Shown piece by piece: positions 39,960 through 51,023 of a stretch of DNA of 64,000 bases. Location of the stretch: contig CM055109.1 in NCBI GenBank assembly GCA_029204225.1, forward strand, positions 19,295,783-19,359,782, in the 5' to 3' direction. The notes below the pieces were generated by a model. The model saw only the letters and a list, made by a program, of their open reading frames with translations. It was not told the origin of the DNA and searched no databases. Both the position numbers and the translations under genes were made by a program. The stretch's first letter is position 1. Every line of letters starts with the position of its first letter. This stretch comes from Diphasiastrum complanatum. Taxonomy: Eukaryota > Streptophyta > Lycopodiopsida > Lycopodiales > Lycopodiaceae.

Positions 39960-42900
39960 TTGAGAAGTGCAGATTCATCAAGATTTATCATTCTTGGAGA
40001 TGGATCGGAGCATGAAGTGAATGGTATTGGTTTACTATGGCTCAACACCAATGGCAGAGATAGATGACTCGAAGATGTTCTATTCGTGCCTACACTGCAG
40101 CAGGACTTGCTATCAGCGGCAAGAATAACTGATGCAAGGATGCGTGTAACGTTCTCAAACGAAGCATGCAATGTTGTTGATGCAAGTACCAGTACACTAA
40201 TCACTCAGGGTAGAAGAAAAGACAACCTGTGTCACTTGAAGGTATGCCTACCTGCAGATCAAGTGCATCAAACTCATGATGATTTGCCAGATACTTTATG
40301 GCACAGGAGACTATGCCATATGAATTCAATGGCACTATATCAAGCAAGCCATCATGGAGCAGTCACAGGGGTGAGCATCTTGAATGCAACCAGTTCGATG
40401 ACCTATGATGCATGTTTTGAAGGGTCAGATGTCACATACTCCTTTTGTCAAGGACTCCTACAGAACGACCAAGATTTTGGAGCTAGTACATTCTGACATC
40501 TGTGGACCTTTCAACGTGATCTCAGTAGAGGTTCGAAATATTATATTACATTTATTGATGATATCAGTAAGTTCTCCAGAGTCTACTTCATTCACAATAA
40601 TTCAGAAGCATTTGACAAGTTCACAGAGTATGTGAATTGGACAAAAAGATGCACTGGAAATAAAGTGAAGCAGATCAGAACAGATCGAGGTGGAGAATAC
40701 ATCTCAAACCGATTCACTGATTTTTGCAATGATCGTGAAATCATTCATAGAAGAACTGCATCTTACACACTGCAGCAAAACGGTGTTGCAGAAAGAAAGA
40801 ACATGACTCTAATGAAAGTTGCTAGATGCGTGATGGCCTATTCGAAGGCTCCAAGGGTGCTGTGGGATGAAGCAGTAGCTACAACTGCTTACATTTGGAA
40901 TAGGATAGGAAAATTTGGTGTTCCTCACACAACACCACACGAGTTATGGTGGGGTAGAAAACCCAATCTGACTCACATTCGAATATTTGGTTGTGCAGCA
41001 TATGCACATGTTTCTGACAAGCTTCGAAAGAAGCTTGATGAAAAAACAGAACAGAGATATCTTGGAGGATATTACAATCATTTGTCATACTACAAAGTCT
41101 ATATATCAGAGACAAATATAGTGAAGACAATCAGAGATGTCAAATTTGATGAGAGCAGAACAATGGCCAATGATGATCTTGTCAGTTATGAAGTCATTGG
41201 AAGACAGTACTATGATCTACCAACTGTGACAGAGGGAACAAAGGACAAACACTCAGATGAAGATGTTCGAGTCGCACCTCATTCGAGTGACGAATCAGAC
41301 GAAAGAAAGATTCGTAGGCCAGCCTACTGCTACAATACCTGTAAATCAAAATGGTTCCAGACCTATCAGATCAGATAAAGGCAAGAGCATTACAGTTCGA
41401 GGAGGATCTCCTAGAAGATCGACAAGAGAACGAAGAGCACCAGCAAGATTTGTGCCAGGTAGCTCAACTTCTACGTCAGAAGAGTTTTGTAGATTCAGTG
41501 GAGAACCACAGACATTTGAGAAAGCAATTGAATGTCCAGAGAAGGACAAATGGATCCAAGCCATGAATGAGGAGATGAAATCCATGAGGAAGAATCAGGT
41601 ATGGATGTTGCAACCATTACCAGATAAGCGAAAGACTATAAAAAACTACAAGTGGGTATACAAGCTGAAGTATGGACCGGATGGAGATATCTCAAAGTAT
41701 AAAGCCAGACTTGTAGCGAAGGGTTTTTCTCAAAGATACGGTATCAACTATGTTGAGACCTTCTCTCCGTCGTGAAACATTCGTCCCTATGTTTACATAT
41801 GCAACTACTTATGATCTCAGGATTTACATCGTGGACGAGAAGACATCGTTCTTGCATGGTGACCTAGGTTGAAGAAGTCTACATGGATCAACCTCCAGGC
41901 TACATCTCGAATTCACTCCCTACTTATGCATGCAGAATGCACAAGAGTATCTATGGTCTGAAGCAATCAGCGCAACAATGGTATAAAAAAAAAGATCAAG
42001 CCCTGAAATCCTTAGGATTCAAGCCACTAATAGCTAATTCCAATGTTTATGTAAGAATTACAGATGGGAAGATCATCATTGTAGCTGTTTATGTGGATGA
42101 CACTTTGATACTCTACAAGAGTGAGGAGCTTATTGCTGAGGTGAAGTATGATATCTCGAAACATTTTGAGATTGCAGACCTGGAAGAAGCCAGATGTTAT
42201 CTTGGCCTACAGATTGACAGGGACTATGAGGGAGGTAAATTGTACCTTCACAAGATCTTAGAAGATTTTGGGATGCTGAATTGCAAAGGAGCGAATACTC
42301 TAATGCTTGCAGGAACTATCTTGATGAATGAAGATTGTCCAAAGACTGAAGAAGAAAGAGAATTGATGCAACATGCACCATACAGAAAGTTGATTAGATC
42401 ACTGATGTACCTTGCAGATAACACACGTCTTGACATTGCTTATGCTGTGTTCAGGATGAGCCAATTCAGTACGAATCCAAGCTCAACTCATTGGAAGATC
42501 ACAAAACAAATTTTGCAATACTTTCAATTAACGAAGGATTTTGGATTGTGTTATTCTCGTGATATAGGGTTCCAGATGCTTTCCTACAATGATGTTAGTT
42601 GCGCATCTCTCAAGGACGACTGCAAAAGTGTCTCAGGAGGATGCACCATCACGTTAGGAGCATCAATTCTTTGGGTCAGCAAGAAGCAGACCATTGTAAC
42701 TCAGTCATCCTACGAAGCAGAGTACGTTGCAGTAGCAAAGATGGCCAATGAAATCATTTGGCTCAAACAGTTTGTTGAAGAACTAGGCGAAACGAGGAAG
42801 GAACCTCTGGTTTTGCAGATGGACAACACATCTGCAATACATCTGAAAAGACCCCGTGTTTTACACGAAACACATTACAATCAAGTACCACTTGATAAGG

Positions 42901-43040
42901 GATCTGATAGGGAAGAAGATGCTGCAGACTACTTTTATTGGAACAAAGGAGATGGTTGCTGACATTTTCACAAAGGCCTTAGACAAAGGTCTGTTCGACA
43001 AACAGAGGAGCAGTCTTGGAGTTATCAAGCTATCATGCTT
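39960..43040 (+). pseudogene. Copia polyprotein remnant, nearly complete pol without gag/protease
   Basis: Pre-integrase (GIGLLWLNTNGRDR, RRKDNLCHLKVCLPAD, LWHRRLCHMNSMALY; 39970-40400), integrase core (VHSDICGPFN near 40490, IRTDRGGEY, QQNGVAERKN: DDE visible; 40632-41378), linker with YYDLPTVTEG, RT (YKARLVAKGFSQRYG; MHKSIYGLKQSAQQW; AVYVDDTLILYKSEEL near 42090; CYLGLQIDRDYEGG) and RNase H (SYNDVSCASLKDDCKSVSGG, SSYEAEYVAVAKMA, QMDNTSAIHL; end MVADIFTKALDKGLF near 42960). A 1080-nt frame (41883-42962) is open. Frameshifts lie near 40490, 40610, 41300, 41775 and 42845. gag and protease are missing between the left terminal repeat and the pre-integrase part. Confidence 0.85.
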
Positions 43041-43538
43041 TGAGAGGGAGTTGAAGAAACAAAACGTTTCAATTGCCAAAGCTTTGCTAGCTTTCCACCC
43101 AAATTTTGACAGAAAAGACACACGAAGCAAAATGTTTGTGAACAATTTCACGACACACGATACGAGATTGTTCACGACACAAAAAAAAATCATTCTGTTC
43201 CACAAAGGACCAAGAAGATTAGCCAAGTACCATGAGGTACAAATATTTGATCTGATATCGTGACATCAATAGAAGTGCTTTAAGACGTGGCTAATCTATT
43301 ACTCTTGTAATCCATGATTAGTTATAGATGTTTAATCTGTTTGATTAGGGAAATTACTCGACGCGCCATGAAAAAGTTCGCAAACAATATACATTCTGCT
43401 TTATGCATAAAGCAGTAAGACGAGAATATACAGAATAGATGTCTACTTATGAGCGAGACAATTTTGTAAGAGGATCAGCAAATCTAGAAGTCCGCTAGTG
43501 AGCGAGACGCTATTAGTGAGAGAATTATATTTCTCTCA

Positions 43539-43724
43539 TGCCAATGCACTTTGTGAATCTGTCACAAAGTGCTTGAAATCAGAGGATCAATAGATAATAT
43601 TGTAGCTGTTATGCACATATTATTTTGAATGATTGTATGATCTCGAATGAGTATTTGTTTGCTATTGTTCGTGTATCTCATTTACTTGTTTATTCAATTT
43701 CGCACACTGGTTCAATCTTGTCGA
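43539..43724 (+). repeat. Terminal direct repeat of plus-strand Copia, right copy
   Basis: Partner of 39775-39957, starting TGCCAATGCAC. Sequence beyond 43724 has no counterpart on the left side. A purine stretch TTTGGGAGGAT followed by TGTAGGAATG near 43770 could alternatively mark the true polypurine tract and 3' LTR start, which would make this repeat internal. Confidence 0.6.
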
Positions 43725-43924
43725 ATGTTGTATTAATCTATAACTTAGATCAGCAGTGTCTGTCTACATTTGGGAGGATTGTAGGAATGATATAGCCGGC
43801 AGTGACCAACAATCATATATGAATTCCACACGAACTGATTTTGTTCGCGACTGTTTTCGCTTCGTGTTTCGTTTCAGTTTGCTTCGCGATCACTTCGCTT
43901 TTAGCATAAATTAATTTTAGAGCT

Positions 43925-44100
43925 CATTCAAGTTTCGCTTTGCTTTGCTTCATTTCATTTTGTTTCGTTACAAAGCCTGATTGATCTTTTCACAAATTCT
44001 TCTCAAACACAAATTATTCGTGATCAAAATAGTTTCGCGAAAGTTTTGCAAATCGTTTAAGAGACTCCTATCAGTTTGTCACCAGAATTTTACTGAAATT
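43925..44100 (+). repeat. Repeat shared with 46013-46145 (LTR-end sequence)
   Basis: Both copies carry TTTCGTT, GCCTGATTGATCTTTTC, TTTCGCGAA and AGTTTGTCACCAGAATTTTACT. Both sit immediately before Copia coding fragments, so the repeat is probably the end of a Copia LTR. Confidence 0.6.
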
Positions 44101-44117
44101 TCAGTTTGCACTTTTCA

Positions 44118-44395
44118 TCAATCCATGCAAGATCCCAAAATCTATCATTGGAAGTCGGCCAAGAGAGTCTTGAGGTATGTATCTTTACTATATTTTTTGG
44201 AGGAAATCTCATATCTTGGATTTCTAATAAGCAAGATGCCATCTCATTATCATCTTGTGAGGCCGAGTATAAGGCTCTTTCAACAATAACAAAAGAGGTG
44301 CTATGGATCAAAAGACCAATATTGGAGCTCGAGTGCATCAAAGATGAAGATCTACCTCTATGCTTAATCTATTGTGCAATCACCCACATCTAAGG
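44118..44395 (+). pseudogene. Copia RNase H fragment
   Basis: Two short frames, YHWKSAKRVLRYV and then IFFGGNLISWISNKQDAISL and SSCEAEYKALSTITKEVLW. This is the RNase H active-site neighbourhood, with an internal deletion. No flanking pol. Confidence 0.7.
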
Positions 44396-44816
44396 AGATC
44401 AATCACACTTTTGGGGTGTCCCACATGTGTGAAATCTAACAACACTATTATATCAAATCGATGATGTCATCAAAATCTAAATTTGTTAAAAATCTAGGTG
44501 TCATCGATTTGATGTGATTTCATGATATAATTATATGGTCAAAGTGAGAATATTATTTTTTGTCATGTGACCTCCTAAATGGTGGTTGCATAGGGTCATT
44601 TAGATTCATGATCAAAAGCATTTATGATATATTGAAGACCTTAGTGATATGTGACCTATATGATATGTTTTCTAGTTGATGGTGTGTGACCAATATAACC
44701 TTATATAAACTCCTACTAATTCATTGAAATATCATATACAATTGTAATAAAGATGTGGATTAATGATCACTGAGAATATGATTGACTGACATAGTCCAAT
44801 TGCTCGCTTGTTCAAT

Positions 44817-45040
44817 TCAATTCGATTCTCTATTGTTCAACTTGATTACTCACTTGATCAAATCACTAGCCATCTCGATTCGGCTATTTATTCACTCTAT
44901 AAAAGTTTCCATTATCAAATGAGTGGTTTGTTTTTATATCAAGCAATCGCTTGATCATACATATAATTGTCCTACCAGATAATCTATCAAGCAAATAATT
45001 TAATATTATATTAAGATTGTCGATCAAACTCTGAATTTGC
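44817..45040 (+). repeat. AT-rich dispersed repeat, copy 1 (possible LTR)
   Basis: Shares about 75% identity with 45605-45830 (CTATTGTTCAACT, CATTATCAAATGAGTG). A third partial copy is at 45945-46005. The copies flank the gag-RT fragment below and may be LTRs of a short derivative. Confidence 0.5.
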
Positions 45041-45246
45041 ATCACAGATATTAATCGATCGAGTAATAAATAGTAGCTATCTCAATTTAAGTATTAATCG
45101 CTTGATAAAAATCTCAATAATCAAATGAGTGATTGAGTGGGCAATCAATCAATTAAGTAGCTAATTGATTATTTAATTTTGATCACTTCAAAAGAGTGCT
45201 TTGTGCATTGGAATAGGTTGAAAGAGAAAGATCAGGTCATTGCAAC

Positions 45247-45600
45247 ATGGCTACATCAAGTGGATTTATGTTGGAAGGCAATGATAGGCTTACCTCATCC
45301 AACTACTCTACATGCAAGGTGAGAATGTAATCACTTCTTGAACTGCATGAGTTGATGGATATTGTTGTAGGGTTGGAGGAGAGACCCTTGGTTCAACAAG
45401 GTCAATTGAGGTGTGACGAGAGCAAAGAAAGCTCTACACATGATCAAGATGAATATTACTTGGATAAGAGTTCAAAGTGAAAGCTTCAAACATTGACTAA
45501 TGTAGGTCTTTAGATTAGTTGAGATAGGCCTACATGCACTATCTACATGCATCAAATCATATAGATTGACACGATCATAAAAATTTTTGGATTGGAAGAC
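45247..45600 (+). pseudogene. Copia gag start joined to an RT piece
   Basis: From ATG 45247 the frame reads ATSSGFMLEGNDRLTSSNYS and, after a TAA, SLLELHELMDIVVGLEERP, a Copia gag N-terminus. It runs by 45475 into sequence like 47560-47640 (nucleotide block TTAGTTGAGATAGGC), which is part of an RT (CYVGLQIS). The middle of gag to RT is missing. Confidence 0.65.
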
Positions 45601-45604
45601 AACA

Positions 45605-45830
45605 GTTTGATTTGATTTGATTTGATTCACTATTGTTCAACTCAATTATTCACTTGATCCAATCCCTAGCTATCCATGAGCTCTAGTATTTCTTCGCTCA
45701 ATAAAATTTTTCATTATCAAATGAGTGATTTATTATGATCATTCTATCGAGCAATTACTTTAGCATATGAATATTTATCCTATCTAAATATCTATCAATC
45801 AATCAACTGATTGAATTAGATCAAGTGATT
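45605..45830 (+). repeat. AT-rich dispersed repeat, copy 2
   Basis: Partner of 44817-45040, placed after the gag-RT fragment in the same orientation. Confidence 0.5.
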
Positions 45831-46012
45831 GAGTTTGTGATCAATCAATGTCTAGATCTATGTTAGGTATCAAATGATCGAGTATTAATCACTTATTATC
45901 TTGAGTTCAAAGTGAAAGCTTCAAATATTGACTATTATGTAGGTTATCGAATGAGTTGTTTATTTTGATCGTTCTATCGAGCGATCACATGATTATACAA
46001 ATAATCATCCTA

Positions 46013-46145
46013 TCTTTCGTTTCATTTCATTTCGTTTCGTTATAGAGCTTGATTGATCTTTTCGCGAATTGAATAGAATAATTTCGCAAAAGTTTCGCGA
46101 ATCGTTCGAGAGACTCCCATCAGTTTGTCACCAGAATTTTACTAG
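46013..46145 (+). repeat. LTR-end repeat, second copy
   Basis: Matches 43925-44100 and runs directly into an RT frame at about 46160, with gag, protease and integrase missing. Confidence 0.6.
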
Positions 46146-46159
46146 AACTGCACTCAGTT

Positions 46160-47640
46160 TTTCCTTCATAGATAAGGACAAATGGATCAAGGCCATGGAA
46201 GACGAGATGAGCTCCATGAAGCAAAATGAAATGTGGACTCTCGAGCCACTAACAGCCTGATAGAAAGACTGTCAAGTGTAAGTGGGTCTACAAGCATAAG
46301 TATGGACCAGATGAAAATGTACTAAGATACAAAGCCAGACTAGTTGCAAAAGGCTTCTCACAGAGGTATGGCAATCATTATACAGAGACATTCTCATGTT
46401 GTGAAGCACACATCTCTACACATATTGTTTGCATATGCAGCTACCTATGATATGAAGATCCACATTGTAGACGAAAAGACAGACATAAGGACCTGGAGCT
46501 GAAAGAAGAGGTCTACATGGACCAACCACTAGGTTTTACCTGCAAGTCACTTGCTAACTATGCCTGCGGAATGCACATAAGCATCTAGTTACTGAAACAA
46601 TCCCAGATAGTGGTACAAGAAGAAGAATCGCGCATTAAGATCCTTGGGCTTCCAGCCTTTAATGGCTAACTACAATGTTTATGTGAAAGTCATAAATGGA
46701 GAGATCATCATAATCAGTGTCTATGTAGATGACACGCTGATTTTGTCACAGAGCGACAACCTGATTGCACAAGTGAAGGTAGAGACTTCAAAATATCGAA
46801 ATCAAAGTGCTACCTGGGCTTACAGATTGAAAAAGATCTTCAGATTGAGAGATTCTATCTGCATCAGTCAAGATACATTCAGAAGATCATTGATGATTTT
46901 GACATGACGGATTGCAAGGGAGTAGATGCTCCAAAGGTTTCTGGCATGATGCTGACAAATGAAGACTATCCCAAAGATGATGTAGAATGACAAGCAATGG
47001 AGCATAAGCCTTACAGAAGGTTTGTCGGCTCTTTGATGTACTTGGAAGACAATAAGCGGCCAGACATTGCTTATGTAGTGTTCAGATTGACCTAATTGTC
47101 AATCCAGGTCCAACACACTAGAAGATCGCCAAGAGGATCATGCAATATCTGCAGAACACAAAGGATTGGCCTATGCTATTCTCGAACTTTAGGATTCAAA
47201 ATTGAATCCTATAATGATGCAAGCTGGGCATCCCTGAAAGATGATAGGAAAAGCGTCTCAAGAGGATGTTATATGGATTAGCAGAAAGCAAACAATAACT
47301 GTCCAATCATCTTGTGAGGCAGAATATGTTGTTGCAGCCAATATGGCTAATGAGCTGACATGACTCAGACAGTTCCTAGGAGGACTAGAACAGAGCACTG
47401 ATAAACCGTCAATATTGCACATGGACAACACATCAGTTATTCATATGACTAAAGAGCTAGTGTTTCATTTCAGAATGAAACACACTGCCATCAAGTATCA
47501 CTTGATTAGGGATCTGGTTGAAAAGGATGAGCTAAAGACCATCACTCATCTTGGACAAATGTTCAAATTGAAAACTTCAAACATTGACTGCTATGTAGGT
47601 CTTCAAATTAGTTGAGATAGGCATGCACGCACTATCTACA
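46160..47640 (+). pseudogene. Copia RT and RNase H remnant, heavily decayed
   Basis: RT start KDKWIKAMEDEMSSMKQNEM, then YKARLVAKGFSQRYG, QPLMANYNVYVKVINGEIII and SVYVDDTLILSQSDNL (about 46720), RNase H YNDASWASLKDDRKS (about 47215), MDNTSVIHMTKELVFHF (about 47420). At 47560 a second RT piece FKLKTSNIDCYVGLQIS is attached out of order. More than six frame changes. It is related to the families at 18 and 40 kb. Confidence 0.8.
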
Positions 47641-47699
47641 TGGATAAAATCAAACTGACAAGATTGTGAAGAAGTTTGGATTACAGTACTAGCAGATTC

Positions 47700-48600
47700 G
47701 AATTGCAAGTTCATGATACTTAATGGCAATTTAGGACATGATGAATATTATACTAAATAATAGATTCTCTGTCGAGTGATTTTGGTGAAGGTCTGAAAGA
47801 AGAAGACAAATATTATGTTGAATTTCAAATTGATATAGCTAGTTTGATTACTATGAGAGGCCATATTGACCATATTATCTTTAGAACATCTTTATGTGTT
47901 GCCCCACCCAAGTAATTTTCTTGATATCAAGGATAGGTTCCCAAATATTGCTAGAATATTAGATTTTTAATAAGCATAAGTGGAATATTCATGGATAAAT
48001 TAAAAATAGTTGTTGACATGTCTTTAACAAATTTTATTATATTTGTTCAATACATACGGTCTCATAAGGACTACTTAAGATGTGGCATAGAGTGTATATA
48101 TGTCATTGATGATGTCATCATCATCAGATAATGATTCATATCATGATCGCAACAACAAGTATATATTGTTATTGATATTAACAACAATTGCACTTTATTT
48201 GTTATTTGAATATGATTGTATAATACATTTAATTTTTTTATTTGGTGTTTTCTTGCAAATTTATTCTTACAATGACATTTGAGTGGATTTATGAATTCTA
48301 GAAAAATTTATTATAACCCCACGTGATTTAGAGAAAAAAAAATTGAGATGTATCATAGAAGAAAGGAGCAGACGATACTAAAGGTCAATGAACAACTATC
48401 GACTACTTCATCTTCATCTCTTTCATCAGTCGACGTAGACCGTTTGTTGATCCATCACGGATATGTATATTGATTTATGTCATAATTTGTTTATTTGTGA
48501 TAGTGGTGTATATTGATTCGGTTGAGGATAGTGAAATAGCATCTTGCTCTTTGGAAATCCAAGACACCACTCCATGACAAATGAAGGTTGCAAATGCACT
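47700..48600. other. AT-rich stretch without recognised gene
   Basis: I see no motif. Short open frames such as 48100-48282 look random. Confidence 0.4.
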
Positions 48601-48689
48601 TAATGTATAAAGACCCTTTTCTCAATTTTCAATTTGTCACATGCTAGAAATTTTCAATTTTCATATGAATAACATGAAAGTGTGATACA

Positions 48690-50204
48690 ATATCACTTAT
48701 CATTGGCAATTGGATTATTGGACCAATATCAACCAGAATACGATGAAAAGATACCATGTACATGCACACAATGCAAAGGCCTTAGGATTCGAACAAGGAG
48801 AATTGTTAACCATCATAGTTGGTGCAATGCAGTGCACAGAGAAGATCCAATAGTATGAGAGGTAAACTCTTTAAATCATAAAATATGACAATTACGTGAG
48901 ATTTTTTTTTTGTGCCCAATGTGTTTTAATGTATATTTCAAACTATGTATCTGTACATGCTCATTAGATTTTTTGTAATGTGGTGATGTGCTCCATTAAA
49001 AAGTTAATACATCATATTACTTCGATGAAATCACATTTGCTTCAAAGTTCATGAGAATGAGATATTAGATAGTGCTTACTCTTCTGGTTTACATTAGTGG
49101 TTTAGAGTTTGTATGCATATTATGTTTTGTAGGTATGTAATACACCTTGTTTGAAAAGAAACTTAGACATATAACATTTTCAGCTTTTGTAGAAGAAGGA
49201 ACATAAGTTGGTTTCAAGAAAAAGATTTGGAAGAGAGATCGAGAATATTATTGATAGGATAAATCACATGAATATTGATCTTGGGTCATCATTGGCCTTA
49301 GATTATGCTCTTGTTGATGATGATTCCTTGCATGATAGTTCGTCATTGCCTTGTGATTCAATCCAGGTCTCCAAATTTCCAAAACATGATTCTTATCACC
49401 CAACCACACATATTCTAGATGTTGCACATGAACCCTCCATGATACTCCTCGTGGATTCCACAAACTTTAGCACCTCTTTGAAAAAAGAGAACACGTCTTG
49501 GACGTATTATGGCTAGTTTGAAAGATAATTGCAAGTTACTACGTACTGTTGATGTGTCAAAAGACATTCTAGTTCTTTCTCTGAGCTTCCTCTTCCACCT
49601 AGCTTGCAATCATTAGTAAAAAGTTTCACTAGAAGTAGATATTCATGTTGGCCACTCCAATCACCATTACCATTAAATGGAACACCATTTACGTATCAAG
49701 GTCGAATGTGTATGATTGTGCCTAGTGACCACTTTTTTGAAGTTGGTTTGGGCCTTTTTGCTTTGAGTAGTATTGAGGCCCCTCTAAATAGTGTTGTGAC
49801 ATTGATGCATATGTAGATAATTGGGGTGATTGCCATGCTTTGTATCATCGCCAATGGAGGATGCAAGTGTATGGTTTGAATTCAAATGCTTGTTCTTTAG
49901 AGGAGCAACGCATGCAAGGATGCAAGATCTTAAGAGCAAATTGTACATACATTGATGGACGTCTAGATGTGCATGGAAACATTGCCACATACATAAATAT
50001 TTCCATTGGCCACCCTTTACTGACAAATTGTAATTTTGAGAAATGCACCAATGGAAAAGAAGAATATTTTACTAGGAATGTAAAGAGCACGTATGTACTT
50101 GTCTGTGCCACTAGATCTATCAAGGTTGAGGAGGAGTCGTTCATCAAGTATAGTTTCAACCGTCCTCTTGCCAAATGTTTGCAAAAGACAATAAGTCAAC
50201 TATG
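48690..50204 (+). pseudogene. Multi-exon remnant with Cys cluster and SET-like domain
   Basis: The first piece (about 48735-48860) encodes CTCTQCKGLRIRTRRIVNHH, resembling the CPC-x-C...H cluster of transposase-associated domains in plant CACTA transposons, and ends at a possible donor GAG|GTAAAC. A second frame (49208-49515) has no known motif. A third part has VGLGLFALSSIE (about 49740) and, in another frame (49840-50204), YIDGRLDVHGNIATYINIS, LLTNCNFEK and VLVCATRSIKVEEESFIKYS. This order (G-x-GLFA, GN-A-x-IN, NC-F, ATR-I...EE-F-x-Y) fits a SET methyltransferase fold, although the usual NHSC is NIS and GEEL is VEEES. The frameshift and poor key residues suggest an inactive copy. Exon assignment is tentative. 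Confidence 0.45.
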
Positions 50205-50339
50205 AATATTTACATTTTTTTTATATGCAAATATGTATAAACACTTCCGTTTCAAAAAAACAATATATATATATTCTACTTTTTAAACCTGTTCAGAAAA
50301 TGGGCATAATAGTCACTAGGTATCCATTACGTATAGGGA

Positions 50340-50834
50340 AAGGCCCCCAACTTGTGGTGGTTGTAAAGACCACTAGGGAATACCACTAAGATGAGGATAG
50401 GAAAACACAACAGGAAACATGCAGGAGCAAAATCTCGCATCCAATCCTAGATCATTACTGGATCTAGCCCCTGAGCCATGCCATGTGAATGCTAGAGGAG
50501 AATAAAGCAATTGGTAATCTGAACCAAAGTTGTCGACGAGAGAATCCCTACCCCAATATATAGAGAGTAGATTCTTGTGCATAAACCCATGCAATCTCCA
50601 TGCAGTCCAAATAGGTCACAGCTATTCATGCAGTCTTCATGTCTATATCCGTCACACGTACATGCACTACTCCATATGTCTCAATTAGAGTGTCTAGGTC
50701 CTCTCAAGGTCATTAGTCACAAACAGGCCTTGACATGGAATTAAATCTCGGCGTGACCAATAATCTCGAACTCCGGAGGGCTGGTCTACTATATTAGGAC
50801 TCTTCCATGTCCTTAACTAAATATGGTTGTAACA
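50340..50834 (-). mobile_element. Probable 3' LTR of minus-strand Gypsy
   Basis: In element sense, GGGAAGAAGAA directly precedes TGTTACAACC at 50834, as a polypurine tract before a 3' LTR. The left limit is not defined. Confidence 0.45.
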
Positions 50835-51023
50835 TTCTTCTTCCCTTAAACATGTTTCGTCCTCAGAACGAGAAAGAAAAGACATGAACATATTCCTTAA
50901 GCTTTCAAGAATTACCCAAGAATAATTATTCTTAGTTTGATCTTTCCATTTGAATAAGTACTCAGAGATACAACAATTCTTCAATCGCTTGTCTCTACAC
51001 AAGCTCACAATCCAAAGATACAC
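50817..51023 (-). pseudogene. Gypsy chromodomain end
   Basis: Minus strand: RLKNCCISEYLFKWKDQTKN, SWVILESLRN, then SEDETCLREEECYN. This matches the C-terminal chromodomain and last residues of Ty3/Gypsy polyproteins (EYLVKWK, SWV-x-E-x-L). It belongs with the RT remnant at 55111-55302. Confidence 0.6.
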
